A DNA stretch of 64,000 nt. Origin: Hymenopus coronatus. Its lineage: Eukaryota > Arthropoda > Insecta > Mantodea > Hymenopodidae. Below are positions 33,998 to 46,645 of the stretch, piece by piece (position 1 is the first letter of the stretch; each line of letters begins with the position of its first letter). A program made the position numbers and the translations under genes. The stretch lies in assembly GCA_030762935.1 (NCBI GenBank), contig CM060895.1:79306001-79370000 (forward strand), written 5' to 3'. The notes under the pieces are model-generated. The model saw nothing but the letters and a program-made list of their open reading frames with translations. It was not told where the DNA came from and did not search any database.

Positions 33998-34231
33998 TTT
34001 TTTATAATATTTAATGCCCATTTTTATTACTTCACCATCACAGGCGATGGCTCTGATGATAGATGTAATGAAGATGGAGCACCGGTGGAATGTGATGGTG
34101 GGGGAACTAGGAGAAAACCTGCCCCTTAGCTGTTTTGTCCACCACAAATCTCACATTCAATTGCTTGGGATCGAACTTAGGCCATCTAGGTGAGAGGCAA
34201 ATGGTCTAACTTCTGGGCCATGGCACGGCCA
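33998..34231 (-). mobile_element. SINE S-A, inverted, perfect 11-bp target duplication
   Basis: The complement has the tRNA-like head (GTGCCATGGCCCAGAAGT), the B box and the S-A body. TTTATGTAGAT is present at 33987-33997 and 34232-34242. Confidence 0.9.
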
Positions 34232-34403
34232 TTTATGTAGATGAGCAAATTACCTATGTCTTTTAAAGGTAATAGCATAAGCTACAGGATTACATGAAAA
34301 TCAAGACCAAAAAATAAGAATATAGAAACATTTTTCTTTGTGATTTTTCTGGAATTACAATTTTGAAATGCATCAGGCAAAATAGAAGATAATTCAAGCT
34401 TAC

Positions 34404-34639
34404 TGGCTGTGCCATGGCCGAGTGGTTAGACTACTTGCTTCTCACTAAGCCAAGGTTCGATCCCAGGTGACTGCATGTGGGATTTGTGGTGGACAAAGTG
34501 GACAGGGGCAGGTTTTCTCTGGGTCCTCCAGTTTCCTCTGCCTTAGCATTCCATTGGTACTCCATCTTCATAACATGTATCATCAATATCATTGTCTGTA
34601 GCCATCATAATAAAAACGGGTGTTAAACATAATAAAAAA
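34404..34639 (+). mobile_element. SINE S-A, complete
   Basis: GCCATGGCCGAGTGGTTAGA (A box), GGTTCGATCCC (B box), GGGTTTTCTCTGGGTCCTC and the tail GGTGTTAAACATAATAAAAA. TCAAGCTT flanks both ends. Confidence 0.9.
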
Positions 34640-35269
34640 TCAAGCTTGCCAGTCGTGGGTGAATCAGAAAATGTTATACTCGAAGTCAAGTTATCCAGAA
34701 TTTACTCGCTGAACTTTGATAAGTGGCTAACTGGACTGATACTTCTTACTGAAATTAGCAGGGCTAGAATAAAGGCCAGGAACAGCAAGAATAAACACAA
34801 GTAAAGGTTGAAAATTTACATCAGACAAGGACATGAAACTAAAGGAGAGAGGATACTTTGAGGAGCCTACCAAAAGTATTCACAAAGTGAACCTACATAC
34901 TATAATGGTGACAACAAGCCTGTTTAGGCTTCTATTAATACATTTGTGAGGGCACAACCTTCTTCAAATGTTGCTGGGATAAATCTTTCAAGAAATAACT
35001 AGGTTTTCAGTGTCCAAATATATCAATTTATAGGTGGGGTGGATTTAACCCTACAACACTAACATGAAATGAATTTTACAACAGTTGATCCCCTGAGCTT
35101 TCATTCTGCTGTAAGTTTTGGTAGCTCTGGTGTTGAACATGACTGAGGGTGTACATTTTACTGCCATTTTTTAATTGTTTAATTTATATTTTTGATTATT
35201 CCACTTTAATGTCTATGGTCACATAGGTAAAGGGATTCGACTGGAAAAATAACTGCTAGTGTTTTTCTT
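34640..35269. other. Unassigned
   Basis: Short open frame at 34592-34804 overlaps the SINE tail. Nothing recognised. Confidence 0.45.
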
Positions 35270-35445
35270 GCTGAACTATAGGGTTTCTTAATACTGTTTT
35301 TTCCAATAATGACATTATTATACGCACACTTTCACTCCTGCATTCACACTTACAGACACTAGATAAGGAAAAATTGTCCACCACAGCTGGAAACCAAACA
35401 CAGGACCTCTGGGAGAGAAGCCACAACACTGACCACACAGACTAC
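35270..35445 (-). mobile_element. SINE S-C, old copy
   Basis: The complement reads a tRNA-like head (GTGTGGTCAGTGTTGTGGC; degraded B box GTTTGGTTTCC), then TTTTTCCTTATCTAG and GTAAGTGTGAATGCAGG. This matches the copies at 50600 and 56050. Confidence 0.7.
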
Positions 35446-35446
35446 T

Positions 35447-35614
35447 TGATAAACTGCAGAAGCAATTCTACATTTTCACTAATGAGGCATCAGTACTCTT
35501 GATCAAATGTGCCAAAAATACTGAACACACTGCCAGTTGATAAAACTGCAGAAGCAATTCTATATTTTCACTAAATGAGCCATCAATACTCTTAATCAAA
35601 TGTACCAAAACTAC
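35447..35614 (+). repeat. Direct duplication of about 75-80 bases
   Basis: TTGATAAACTGCAGAAGCAA begins the first unit and TTGATAAAACTGCAGAAGC the second (near 35537). Both continue through TCAAATGTRCCAAAA. Confidence 0.85.
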
Positions 35615-36360
35615 TGCACTTCAAAAGCAGCCAGTTTTTGTATTATGTGAATCCATGAATATTTGCAATATAAAATTTTGGGTTATTCATGCATTTAACA
35701 TGAGAAATAGAAACAGTAAATCCATGACCAGAGTTTACTAGCTCATTGCTCTATGTGATCATGGTTTCCAAGTCAAGTAACAATGAAAATCATTCCTATG
35801 CCATAGAGACAATTGATTGCTCACAGCATGAAGAGAAATTTCTTCAGAAACTCATGGAGCCAACAACAAAATCCATAGTCTGCAAAATCTGCCCCCAAGA
35901 AAAAGGAAAATGACAATGACACACTGATGTACAAGACATTTTGTTCCTAAACACAGACCCCTGTACATCAGTGTGTTAATGTTAATGTTTATAAACATTG
36001 TTTAAAATTGAATATATGGAGTAGAATAACAGATTTAGAAGCCAATAATACATAATCACTTTTAATACTTTCTTTATTATAATACAATCATTCTCAAATT
36101 GGGCAATGAAAACAACAGAATAACAGTGTTGACAACATAATCCCAGAGAAATTACATGCATTGTACATCAAGATATTGATGAAAATAAACTACATCTTTA
36201 ACAATAATAACTAACAGAAGAAAGGTGTTTTATGAAATTCCAAATCATTTGTACATAATTATTCTTGAATTGAAAGTATATTAAATACTTTCAATTATTA
36301 AACATAATTTTGCGCAAAATAAAAGAATCAAATTTGTACTCTCATTTAAATGAACCAAAG

Positions 36361-36482
36361 TTTGTTTTTATTAATTATAAAACAAAAGGTTTACTACAAA
36401 AATCTAATAACTACAAAGGTTGGTTTGTTTTTATTAATTATAAAACAAAGGTTTACTACAAAAATCTAATAACAACAAAGGT
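36361..36482 (+). repeat. Tandem duplication, about 62-bp unit
   Basis: Two near-identical units TTTGTTTTTATTAATTATAA to AACAAAGG (36361-36421 and 36425-36482) differ at a few bases: a recent duplication. Confidence 0.9.
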
Positions 36483-36717
36483 TGTGACATAGTACTATTA
36501 GCAATAATTAGCAATAATGAATCTCTAGCAACATATTAGTGTTTTAGAGTTTGTAGAATCATTAATGACCCTATATTACATCAAAATTAGATTTAAAATA
36601 TGGTGTTTTCATTTGGTGTTCCGCTTTCTTAATGTTATAGCAGTAAATTTTTGGCAAGTACAGAGAAGAGATTATTGTAGTTTGCATTACTAAGAAGGAA
36701 CCTGGTAGTCAAATCCT

Positions 36718-36933
36718 ATGTTACAGAATATATTTGTGAGCAAGGCATGGAGATATCTCAAGCGAACAAGAGAGGCAGGCGCAGCTCTTATGTTCTTAAA
36801 AAACAGATTAAAGCAAAGAAGAAAAGGTAAAATTCATGATCCCTTTCAAATTTTGAAATCAGAAAAGAGAGTTAAATTGACAATAAGAGAGGTTGATGCT
36901 AAAATCCAGGCTATGATGGCATGCTCTAAGTAA
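36718..36933 (+). CDS. Unrecognised basic open frame, 71 codons
   Basis: Encodes SKAWRYLKRTREAGAALMF, then LKNRLKQRRKGKIHDPF and a Lys/Arg-rich tail. A weak acceptor (TTACAG) precedes it and GTAAAA lies inside. I know no homologue. It could be a transposon fragment or a chance frame. Confidence 0.2.
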   Translation: MLQNIFVSKAWRYLKRTREAGAALMFLKNRLKQRRKGKIHDPFQILKSEKRVKLTIREVDAKIQAMMACSK

Positions 36934-37013
36934 AATGTTCTATAATATGTAAAACTGTTTTTATTCTACTCTGTGAAGCTTTTAGTTATGTCCTAATAGA
37001 CAATTTTTATTTG

Positions 37014-37756
37014 TTTGGCCTCCCTGTACAATGTACATAGTGTATAGAGAAGGTATTGTATTCCACCCAAACATTTAATGTTGAGATTTCAACAGAAAAT
37101 ATATGTTTTGGGGTCTCCTGAGTATGAAATAAGCATTTTTAGAAATAGGTCTGTGTGCGTGCATGCATGCGTGTGTGCGTGCATGTGGACAGCATAGCTC
37201 AAGAACAAAAAAAAACCATTAAATAACAAACTTGGTATATAGATATAGTATCTTCCAAGGATACAACATGAACATTTTAAAAAAAAATCCCCCCACCACA
37301 AACTACCCTTTCATGGAAAATTGTTTGAAAATTTTGATTTTCTCAAAAATGGTTGTAATGATTTTGGTTAAAATCCTGTATATTACAGATATTCATGTGA
37401 TACATAAAATGTATATCTTGCATTTTCTGGGAATAGCCTCTGAAGACCCCTTTATTCTGAATGAATCACGCCAAATTTTTCTTAGCTGCTAAATGGTAGG
37501 AGACAGACAAAACTTACTACACAAAAAAAAAAAAAAATGTAGAACTCGTGGAAACACACAATTTATGTCCTTTACGTTTTTGTTGCGGAGGTAACCATTT
37601 CCGAGATATTCCTTGTTATTGGCTTTAATTGTAAAGTACTTATACTTTTTTCAGATTGGAAGGGTTCGTTTTGCTTTTGTTTTACTCTTAGCCAAGCAAA
37701 GAAGTGGTTTGCATTGATAGTCATATAACGATAGCTTAAAACATTTGACTATCGCT
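37014..37756 (+). repeat. R9 copy, 5' part, split by a LINE
   Basis: Starts GGCCTCCCTGTACAATGTAC and runs through the core near 37428 to TTGACTATCGCTTT. The remainder is at 40358-40535. Confidence 0.85.
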
Positions 37757-38679
37757 TTTTCAATTCAATTCAATTTATTTTGTCTTTGTGATCATACATT
37801 GATATCAGACACGTCATAATAATGGTAATTACATTTTACACATGTCATATAAGTATAAATATTATTTAAATTATAAATTACATGTGTATAACCTGATAAA
37901 TTGGTTACAATTTATGATATACTCATAAACTCATTCACTGAGTAAAATGAATGTTGCAGTAGAAAAGATTTTACTGGCTTTTTAAAATGTACTGGGCTCT
38001 TTATCTGTTTAATATTTCCTGGGAGTCTGTTGTAAAACTTATTCCTTTATTGATTGCGTTGGACTTGAAAATTTCAGTTCTGTAACTCTGAAAGTGAAAA
38101 TCATTCTTTTGATGTATATTGTATTTATGAATATCTGCATTTTTGTCATGTTGTGTCTGTAGGTTTTGTTGTTTTAGATGGAAAAACCATTTCTAAAATA
38201 AAGAAGTAACGTTTTAAGTTGTCTAAATAATGGCAAACAGGATGTTCTGCTATCTACCCCATTTATTATCCTTATGGCTCTTTTTTGCGATTGGAAGATT
38301 CTATCCCATATTGTAACTGACTGAGGAAATATCCATAATATACATTTCTTAATGCAGCAAAATTTATCAAGCTTTTTAAGCATTTAAGCAAATAGTATGC
38401 AGAACTAAGTTTATTTATTAACTGTTGAATATGAGTGGTCCATTTTATATTTTCATTTATATGCAGCCCCAGAAATTTTGTTTCATCAACGTAGCTTATA
38501 GCACTTTTATCATTTACAATATGAGGTTTAATAATGTATCTATTTTGGTAAGCATAAAAAGAAATAGCTATGGTCTTATCTTTATTAAGAACCAATTAAT
38601 TTGCCTGAAACCATGTGTGCAATTTAAATAGAGTTATCATCGAGTTTAGTTTATATGCTCTCTTAATCATCCCCTTTTA

Positions 38680-39130
38680 CTAGAATGTTAGAGTCATCTG
38701 CAAATAAGATAACATCTGTAGAATTGATGGCACTTGGCAAATCATTTATATATAACAAAAATAACAAGGGGCCCAGAACTGATCCTTGAGGAACTCCACA
38801 CTTAACTTCTCTTACTTGGAATCAAATTATATTTAACTTTCCTTTATTTGCACACTGAAGCTCTACAAACTGTTTTCTGTCACTTAAACAGGACTTAACC
38901 CTATTATTCATAACACCCGTAAAATCAAATTTATCTAATTATATAAATAGTATTTCATGATTTAAAATATTATATGCTTTAGTCAAATCTAAAAATAAAC
39001 CCACTATTGTTAACTTTTTATCAATAGCTTCTTGGATTTTATTTATTAGACTATCACTGGTAGATCTGTTTTCTCTAAATCCATTCTGCGCATCAGAAAG
39101 AATATTGTATTTTGAAATCAAATAGATCAT
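38680..39130 (-). pseudogene. Reverse transcriptase core of the 37757-40357 LINE
   Basis: Contains fingers/palm blocks NGFRENRSTSDSL, FLDLTKAYNILNHE (first catalytic Asp), [13 protein letters not shown] and FADD (second and third Asp). All three catalytic aspartates are present, but a stop and frame change lie between 38830 and 38940, so the domain is not continuous. Confidence 0.85.
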
Positions 39131-39625
39131 CCTTTTATAAACCAGTTTTTCAAATATTTCAGAAAATGCTGATAATACGGAAATTGGTCTGTAATTCTCT
39201 CTTTTAATCCTTTCGCCCTTTTTAGAAGTGGCATTAATTTAGAAACTTTTAATTTATCTGGATATATACCTGATTGTAAAGAAGCATTATAGATATTAAC
39301 TAGGGGCTTTGCAATGGAATGTATAATTTTTTTTTAACTATTACATCTGGTACTTCTTCAACTTCAGTTGAGTATTTACCCTTCAAAACACAGACTATGC
39401 CTTCTATTTCAATTTCTGTAATGGGTGATATAAACATTGTTTTACTGCATTACCTTATGTCGTCCCTTATATCATTACACCCTACAGGACTAATGTTATG
39501 GACTACTAAATTGTCTGCAGTAGCTGTAAAGTATGCATTGAATGACTCCCCAATATCCTCTGGAATAACAATTTTATCAATTATCCTGATATATCGTGGA
39601 CTTTGAGACAGTGATGTGTTTTAAC

Positions 39626-39827
39626 AATTAAAATTTAGTTGAGTTGATTTTGTAACACTACATCACTTACTTTTTTATTTCGGAAAACATGTTTCAGAAG
39701 CCATGTGCAATGCCAGCAGTTGACCAAAGGAATTGACAATGGAAACACATGGCTTCTGAAACATGTTTTCCGAAATAAAAAAGTAAGTGATGCAGTGTTA
39801 CAAAATCGACTCAACTAAATTTTAATT
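39626..39827. mobile_element. Fold-back MITE, 82-bp arms, inside the LINE
   Basis: 39626-39707 and 39746-39827 are inverted complements differing at about two bases, with a 38-base spacer. Ends are AATTAAAATTTAG and its complement. It separates two parts of the LINE reading, so it is the younger insertion. Confidence 0.9.
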
Positions 39828-40357
39828 TTATCAATGTTGACATATAATTCATTAATACAACTTTTCAGAGATGATTTCCCTGCTTCCTGGTTGACTAATG
39901 ACCAAAGAGCTTTTGTTTTGTTGTTTGAGTTCAATACGAATCTTTCATTTTCCTTTTTTTTGGCTTCAGTTACGACTATTTTATAAGTCTTTCAGTACTT
40001 ATACTCTCTGGTATCATTATTTGCAAAAAAAAAAAAACCATAGCCTATTGCTGGATGTAATAATTCCCTTAGTTATCCACCCTTTCTTTCTTTGGGATTT
40101 AAGGTACTTCTTTTCCAGTAGAAAGGCTATATTAAACCAATACAAAAATGCGTTTAAGAATTTTTCAAATTTTATATTGACATAAATTTCATCAAGAACA
40201 TTATTCCATGTTTCATTTTCCAATAAATTGTTAAATTGCACAATATTATTATTACTAAAGTTTCTTATTAGAATACCAGTGGATTTGTCCATTCTACTAG
40301 TTACTAGAGAATTAAGTTGAAGTACCTGTGCACAGTGATCACAAAAACCTAGATCTA

Positions 40358-40535
40358 TTACAATAGCATAGTGTATTGTTTTAGTTCCCTTCTACTTATA
40401 AGGAACTAAATGATAAGAACATTCTGCTAATGGTTATCTCAATTAGCATTGTGTAGAAAGAAGAATAATCTTTTGTGAGAAGTTTGTGGAGCAGCTAGAG
40501 AAAGTCATGCGAGTGTAACACATTAGATTTTTTTT
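40358..40535 (+). repeat. R9 copy, 3' part after the LINE
   Basis: Continues the copy at 37014 from AGCATAGTGTATTG to GTAACACATTAGATTTTTTT. Confidence 0.85.
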
Positions 40536-42199
40536 TTTTTTTTTAGAAAAGTTGTATTTAGTAATATCAAACTAATATTCAATCTATTTTGTTAAATTTG
40601 ACAATACTAAAATGTAGCTTCTGGTTAGTTTACATGAATTAAGTTTCTATTTAATTCTTGCTAGCATCAAGTATTTAAATTTATTGTCCTTTAAGTTATA
40701 CATAAAACCTGGCAATACTTTTTGCAATATTATGTTTTGAACTCATTACTAAGAAAACCACAAAGTTTCAAGATCACCCTTATTAAGGAAATACATAATT
40801 TTCTTTGCAAATTGCATGAGCTTATGCATGTGATATTGTTTGTATTTTCAGCATTTCAATAGATATTTCATATTAAAAAATGAACAATTACAGTCCATTA
40901 TTTTTTTTATTAAAAAGAGGGATTTTAGAAACTGCCCATTTAAGGGGCTTTTAATGTTGTTTTGAGATGGACAAAGGATCAATTTTTTTTTCTCTCCTGT
41001 GATAATATGCAGTATAGAGAATTAAGAGTATACGTTATACCTTTAATTACCACGTAAAAATTAAGTAAAAAATTTGAGTATTATCATCTGTCTCTCACTT
41101 TATGTAAGCCTGAGTACATAAATAGGGATTATTATTGACTTACTATAAATATTATTTTATCTGTCATTTTGTACTTTTCTGAGTAGTTTAATTAGCACTT
41201 ATAAACATGAATTTCAAGCCTTTTATAACATTCATGTTTCTTTTATTTAGTTTATTATTCTCAAAATGAAGAAAGATTTATGGACATAAGATATAAGAAT
41301 ATTAAATTTACTGGATGTATATTAACAATCTATTTATTAATGTAAGATGATCCCCGATTTAATCTCAGATGATGGTTACAGTATTGTGAATTTCAATATC
41401 TAATGCACTGTTTCAAAAACACGGTTCTGCGAGACATGTTTAAGTGTTTTGCAATGGTCTCAGTGATCTTGGTAGCATTACAAATGAAGTTTCTTTAGAT
41501 TTAGATAATGTCTAGATAAAAAAAAGAAAAAAGATAGCATTACTTCATTAAGTAAACTACTCAAATATATTTTTAAAATTGTAATATATATTATTGCAAG
41601 TACAAATGTCCCTTGAATGAAAAGTTTCATTAATTTTGACTCGTGTATTAAACCACAGATCTCAGTGTCTGGCTTGAGGGCAAGCTTGATAGTCAATATA
41701 TGACTAGGAGAAGACCATTCCAACACTTGATTCAGCTGTGACAACAACTTTCATTCAATGTTGAACTGTATTGCATATTGCAGGTAGACCCTTTTGAGAC
41801 ATAGTAACTTGCTGCCCGTTCAGAGTATACCCAAGTTGGAATAGTAATGAAATCAAGTGCAAAAGAATCAACAACATTCAAGGTTTCGACCCTTTGGATC
41901 CATTCCTCCCCATCATTGAAGTCATCTTTCCATCTCTTCCTCATTTCATTTATTTTGACCATAAAACATTTACATGTTATTAGATAGGTCAACAAATAGG
42001 TAAAAACATAGTGAAATGCATTTCAAATTTAAATTACACAACATTTACAACATCCAGGATTAATATATACAACAATTTTACAATGTTACTAATAGTAAAG
42101 AATTAACCTAAGATTGCAAAAATTCATCAACTGAATATTAACAATTTGTCATTAAAAAGTTTTGTAAACATTTCTTAAAACCTTGGATGAATTTCATTC
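40536..42199. other. Unassigned AT-rich DNA
   Basis: A minus-strand open frame (41995 to 41732) reads MRKRWKDDFNDGEEWIQRV and looks protein-like, with a second frame downstream to 41478. I recognise neither and see no gene signals. Confidence 0.4.
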
Positions 42200-42720
42200 G
42201 TTTTATGAGATTTTAAATACTTTCCCGTACTACTTTAATAATTTTCTTTTCCACAAACCTTGTGGTACAGTTAATAAATAAAAATATATTTGAATTTCAC
42301 TGCACTCGATAAACTGCTGCGTTATTTTAGCATTGGATAGGGAGGAAAAATATTACTATAGCCATCTAGTGGCAAATAAAATAAGTACTTTCTCTAGGTG
42401 TTCGCCGTCAGAAAATCATCTTTGTTTCTTTGTTTTAAACGATAGGAGTAAAGAAAGGACCGTTAATACATAAACATTTATTTGAATTTCACTGCTGCGT
42501 AGCGTTAATGTCTTGATAAAGTGGTGCGTTGCCTTAATATTGAATGGGAAGGGAAATATTTAGCAACAAATAACTTGTACCACTGCCATCTGGCGGCCAT
42601 TAGCTGAAATGCGTTCACTTAGCACGATTTTTATTCATATTAGGAGATTTTAAATATTTTCCCGTACTATTTTTAAACATTTTCATTTCCAAAAATCTTG
42701 TGACAATAACGAAAAACAAA
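42200..42720 (+). repeat. Diverged duplicated blocks in a-b-b-a order
   Basis: Block a (GAGATTTTAAATACTTTCCC near 42207; GAGATTTTAAATATTTTCCC near 42642) encloses two copies of block b (TTTGAATTTCACTGC near 42289 and 42481, each followed by an AAACTG/AAGTGGTGCGTT segment and CCATCTRGYGGC). An old tandem duplication. Confidence 0.6.
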
Positions 42721-42903
42721 ATGTTCAATTTGATGCAGTCGTTGGGAAGAGATACATTTCAGCGATCCATTTTTCTATATATAGATTAAATGAGCCTACC
42801 TTAGTCAACATTGCAATACACCACTATAATCATCCTTAAGTTTTCAAGTCTTTGCAGCTCGTGAATGTTTCCCTCGCCCGATATGTTGTTGCAAGGTAAA
42901 CCG

Positions 42904-43148
42904 CTGGCCGCGCCGTGGCCGAGTAGTTAGACCACTTGCCCCTCACCTAGACTGCTCGGGTTGGATCCCAAGCGACGCACGAGAGGTTTGTGATGGACTA
43001 AACGGCATAGTGGTGGCTATTCTCCAGGTTCTCCGGTTTCCCCCTCGATCATTCCACCGGGGCTCCATCTTCATTCCATGTATCATCAGTATCAAGGCCT
43101 GCGGTGTCATAGCAATAAAAACGGGGGTTAAACACCATAAAAAATCAC
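42904..43148 (+). mobile_element. SINE S-A, complete
   Basis: GCCGTGGCCGAGTAGTTAGA head, GGGTTGGATCCC B box, and the tail GGGGGTTAAACACCATAAAA. Target duplication GGTAAACCG at 42895-42903 and 43149-43157. Confidence 0.92.
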
Positions 43149-43157
43149 GGTAAACCG

Positions 43158-43972
43158 TTTATCTGCACCGACTTTAATTTCGTATAATTTACAAAATAAA
43201 GACACTTCCATCAGATGAGAACACGTTTTTACCGAATTCTGACACATATTGTCTTAAACGCCTTGCAGCTTGATTTTGTTTTGGCATTCTGGTACTGCGC
43301 ACTGCACTCTCAGCCGAAGAAATGTTTTTCTAACTGTGACTGCCGGTGACACAAGTTTTCTTATGAATGAGGAAACCTCTTGGGCGTTGTATGCCCTTGG
43401 TAAGTGATAAATCCCCAATATATTATTTATACTCCAGGGATGACCAAATATGTCGTGAATAATTTTATTCCTAATGTATTACATTATATGACTACACCTT
43501 TAAATAACAAAAAATGACTTGAAATGGACAATCACATACAAAGATGACATATATAGATCTATAAAGACCAGAAAATGACATAAAACCACACAAAAATGTA
43601 AAAAATTACGTTAACCTGTAAAATATGGGAAAAATATATTTGATGACAGATAAAAACAATATTGTTAACGTCTTTATTGCAGAATTAATTTAATTTTCAA
43701 TAAGCATCGTCTCCGACAACTCAGAACAAAAAAGACATTTCATCAAAATCTGGGCCCTAGCAATGACGATTACGTTGAAAAATAGAGTAAGATACTGTAA
43801 CTTTGTAAAAAAAGTTTTGTATTAATAATTTTCGTTATTACTCGTATTCAGTTATGCCAAATCGTCTGTCACTTCCTAAGTGACCCTTATAGATAAAAGG
43901 ATAATCTTTTGCAAGAATAGTTTGCTTGCAGAACAGGTAGAGAAAGCCAACTGAATGGAACGCATCAGATTT
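43158..43972. other. Unassigned
   Basis: No feature recognised, apart from a short R9-like 3' end (GGTAGAGAAAGCCAACTGAATGG is part of it) around 43895-43970. Confidence 0.4.
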
Positions 43973-44835
43973 CTACTTTCTTTAGCCCCGTATATACAAT
44001 GCGCATAGAGGATAGACAAGGAATTGCATTCCACCCAAAATCGATACCGAGATTTCATCGGAAATATATTTTTAGGCCCCCTGAGTCCGAAAAAAGTATT
44101 TTTAGAAAAAGGTCCGTGTGTGTCTTTGGATATCATAGCTCAAAAACGAAAAGACTGTTAAATACCAAATTTGGTATTTAGGTCTAATATCGTCAAAGGA
44201 TGAAACGAGGATTTTCAAGAAATTCCCCCCACCCCAAACTACCTTTTACATGGAAAAAATTTCGAAAATTTTGATTTTCTCAAAAATGAATCTGATTTTT
44301 ATTAAAAGCCCGTATATCAAAAATATTTACATCCCAAATAAAATTTATCTTGAATTTTCTGGGAATAACTCCCTGAAGACTATATTGGTCTGAATGAACT
44401 TTGCGGAATTTTGTTTAACTGCAAACCGTAAGAGATAAACAAAAAATTACTGCACAATAAATGCAGATCTCGCCAACGCACAATTTACATTCTTTACATT
44501 TGTATTGTGGAAGTAACCGTTTCCGAGATATATTCCTTGTTATTGGCTTCAATTGTAAAGCACCTATACGTTTCTCAAACAGGAAGTGTTCGTTTTTCTT
44601 TTGTCCTACTCCTGGCCAAACAAAGAAGCGATTTGCAATAACAATCGCAGAACAACAGGTTTTAGAATATTTGACTAATGGGTTAGCCTAGGTGTATTCC
44701 CTTAGTTGTTTGCCACTTATACGAGTAATAACTAAGTAATAAGAATTCTGTTAATATTTATCTCGATTAGAATGATGTAGAGAGAAGAATACTCTTATGT
44801 GAAAAGTGTAACGAGTGTGATATCAGATTTTTTTA
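43973..44835 (+). repeat. R9 copy, full length
   Basis: Starts TTTCTACTTTCTTTAGCCCC and ends GAGTGTGATATCAGATTTTT. Carries the perfect 20-bp palindrome at 44160-44179 and a short GTGTGTGTC tract. Confidence 0.9.
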
Positions 44836-45269
44836 ATCACTGTTATTAAGTGAGGAATAGTTTGTGAGTGGAACTATCACAGGATATTATCAACATCAAG
44901 ACATGGAGAGTTTGTTCTGCTGCTGTGTCTGTTATCAAAGGAACATTCTGCAAGATCTTGAATACGTGTCCATTTTCTCGGTGGTGATGAAGATAGTTGT
45001 CAACAAAGTTGAGGTTACAGTGCGATAACAGGAAGACTTGGGTCCCTTTCTGACACTACCAAGTAGGGAAGTTTGAAAGACGTGCCTCGAATTTTCCTTG
45101 TTCTATAGCAGATAAAATTGTTACTGGGGACAGCACCTAACGAACTTGCTTCCAAAGAAGTTTAGTCCTGACATCAGGCAGTCTGAAGTCAGTAAACACC
45201 TAAAATGCTTTATCAGAACCGAATTAAGGTTGTGTGTCAGGTTACTTTGTAGCTAATGGCGTGCGATGA
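44836..45269. other. Unassigned
   Basis: Moderately GC-rich compared with its neighbours; no match recognised. Confidence 0.4.
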
Positions 45270-45895
45270 TATTTACTTTCTCTACACGTGTACAGAGAAA
45301 GTATTGTATTGCACCCAAAAATTCGATAACAAAATTTCACCGAAAATACATGTTTTGGGACCCCCTAAATAAAAAAAAACATTTTTAGAAAAATATCCAT
45401 GTGTGTGTATGTGTGCAGCATAGCTCAAAAACGAAAAGACCGCTAACTTTCAATCAATTCCAAGGATGCGACACTAAGATTTAAGAAAATCCCCCACTCC
45501 CAACTACCTTTTACATGGTATATTTTTCAAGAATGTTGATTTTCTCAAAAATGGCTAATGATTTTGATTAAAATCTATTATATTTAAGATATTTAAGTGA
45601 CAAATAAAATTTATATCTTCAACTTTCTGGAAATAGCCTCTGAAGACATGTTTATTTTGGATGAATTTTGCAGAATTTTGACACAAAAAACGTAAATGTT
45701 CGTAAAAACACACACTTTATGTTATATACTTTTTTTCGTAGAGTTGATCGATTTTGAGATATTCCTTGTTTTTAGTTTCAGCTTTAAAATTCTTATACTT
45801 TTCTCATACGGGAACTTGTCAACTCTCATCCCTAAAAACAAAGGTAGGTAATTAAATTACATAGCAATCAGATTTTAAAAGATTTGAATATCGAT
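45270..45895 (+). repeat. R9 copy, 3'-truncated
   Basis: Starts TTTACTTTCTCTACACGTGT with the core near 45625. It breaks at GATTTGAATATCGATT, where a second copy begins in mid-element. Confidence 0.85.
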
Positions 45896-46350
45896 TCCCC
45901 CACCCCAATCTATTCTTTACATGTAAAATTTTTCGAACATTTTGAATTTCTATAAAATGGCTAACGATTTTGATTAAAATCCCGAATATTAAAGATATTT
46001 ACGTCCCATATAAAATGTATGTCTTCAATTTTATGGGGATAGCCTCTGAAGATCTCTTTATCCTGGATGTAATTTTCCGACCTTTGCTTAACTGCTAAGC
46101 AGCAAGAGATTTTCTATAAACTTACAGCACAAAAAATATAGATCTGGTCAAAATACGCAATTTTATTTCCTTAATTTTTTTTTTTTTTTTTTGTGGAGGT
46201 AGCCGTTTCCGAGATATTCCTTGTTATTGGTTTCAATTGTAAGGTACTTATGCTTTTCTGAGACAGGAGGTGTCCGTTTTTCTTTTGTTTTACTCCTAAA
46301 GAAGTGATTTGCATTGGCAGTGGCATAACAACAGTTTTTAAAGCATTTCA
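45896..46350 (+). repeat. R9 copy, internal part
   Basis: From CCCCCACCCCAATCTATTC to AGCATTTCACAGTC. Together with the previous copy it gives a duplicated central core (45625 and 46030). Confidence 0.8.
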
Positions 46351-46627
46351 CAGTCTTACTATTGAACGCGGAACGTGCCTTCAGTCTAGTCTCGAAATAG
46401 CTGAATAGGATTATGAGGTGTCCTGTGCGCTAACACACAGTGGCACAGTTCGAGTCTTAGCATTGTACATTTTCTTTTATTGCTCATCAAAACTTGGAAA
46501 CCAAATTTACAGAATCTAATTTTGAAGTCCCTGTGAGTTCAGGACTTTATAAGTTAGATCATTATTGGTTAGCTGCAGTATATAATGGGTAGAGTACGTT
46601 TAGTGACGTGTGCCCCATTGGGCTGGT
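46351..46627. other. Unassigned, with a weak tRNA-like segment
   Basis: 46395-46470 has an A-box-like AATAGCTGAATAGG and a B-box-like AGTTCGAGTC, perhaps an old SINE head. Nothing more is visible. Confidence 0.3.
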
Positions 46628-46645
46628 ATGATGCAGTGTTTTGTT

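Larger units (their letters stand above)
35615..37013. other. Unassigned AT-rich DNA apart from the duplications
   Basis: A 13-bp inverted pair (CACACTGATGTAC, 35920-35932 with 35963-35975) is the only other pattern seen. Confidence 0.45.
37757..40357 (-). mobile_element. LINE with intact FADD motif, inserted in an R9 copy
   Basis: Complement, 5' to 3': ENETWNNVLDEIYVNIKFE (near 40190); GFRENRSTSDSLINKIQEA and GLFLDLTKAYNILNHEILF (39010-39080, RT blocks); [20 protein letters not shown] and [14 protein letters not shown] (38680-38810; catalytic FADD kept); FLGLHINENIKWTTHI; then LPGNIKQIKSPVHF and a stop near 37926. The 3' tail is (ATTGA)n at 37757-37781. Frameshifts exist, for example around 38270 and 38930, and a fold-back element sits at 39626-39827. 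No endonuclease domain is visible, so it is 5'-truncated. Belongs with the Jockey/CR1-like non-LTR groups. Confidence 0.85.

Noticed and set aside
35920..35975. Transcription terminator or small hairpin RNA
   Set aside because: Only a 13-bp inverted pair with a 30-base loop in eukaryotic AT-rich DNA, with no promoter elements seen.
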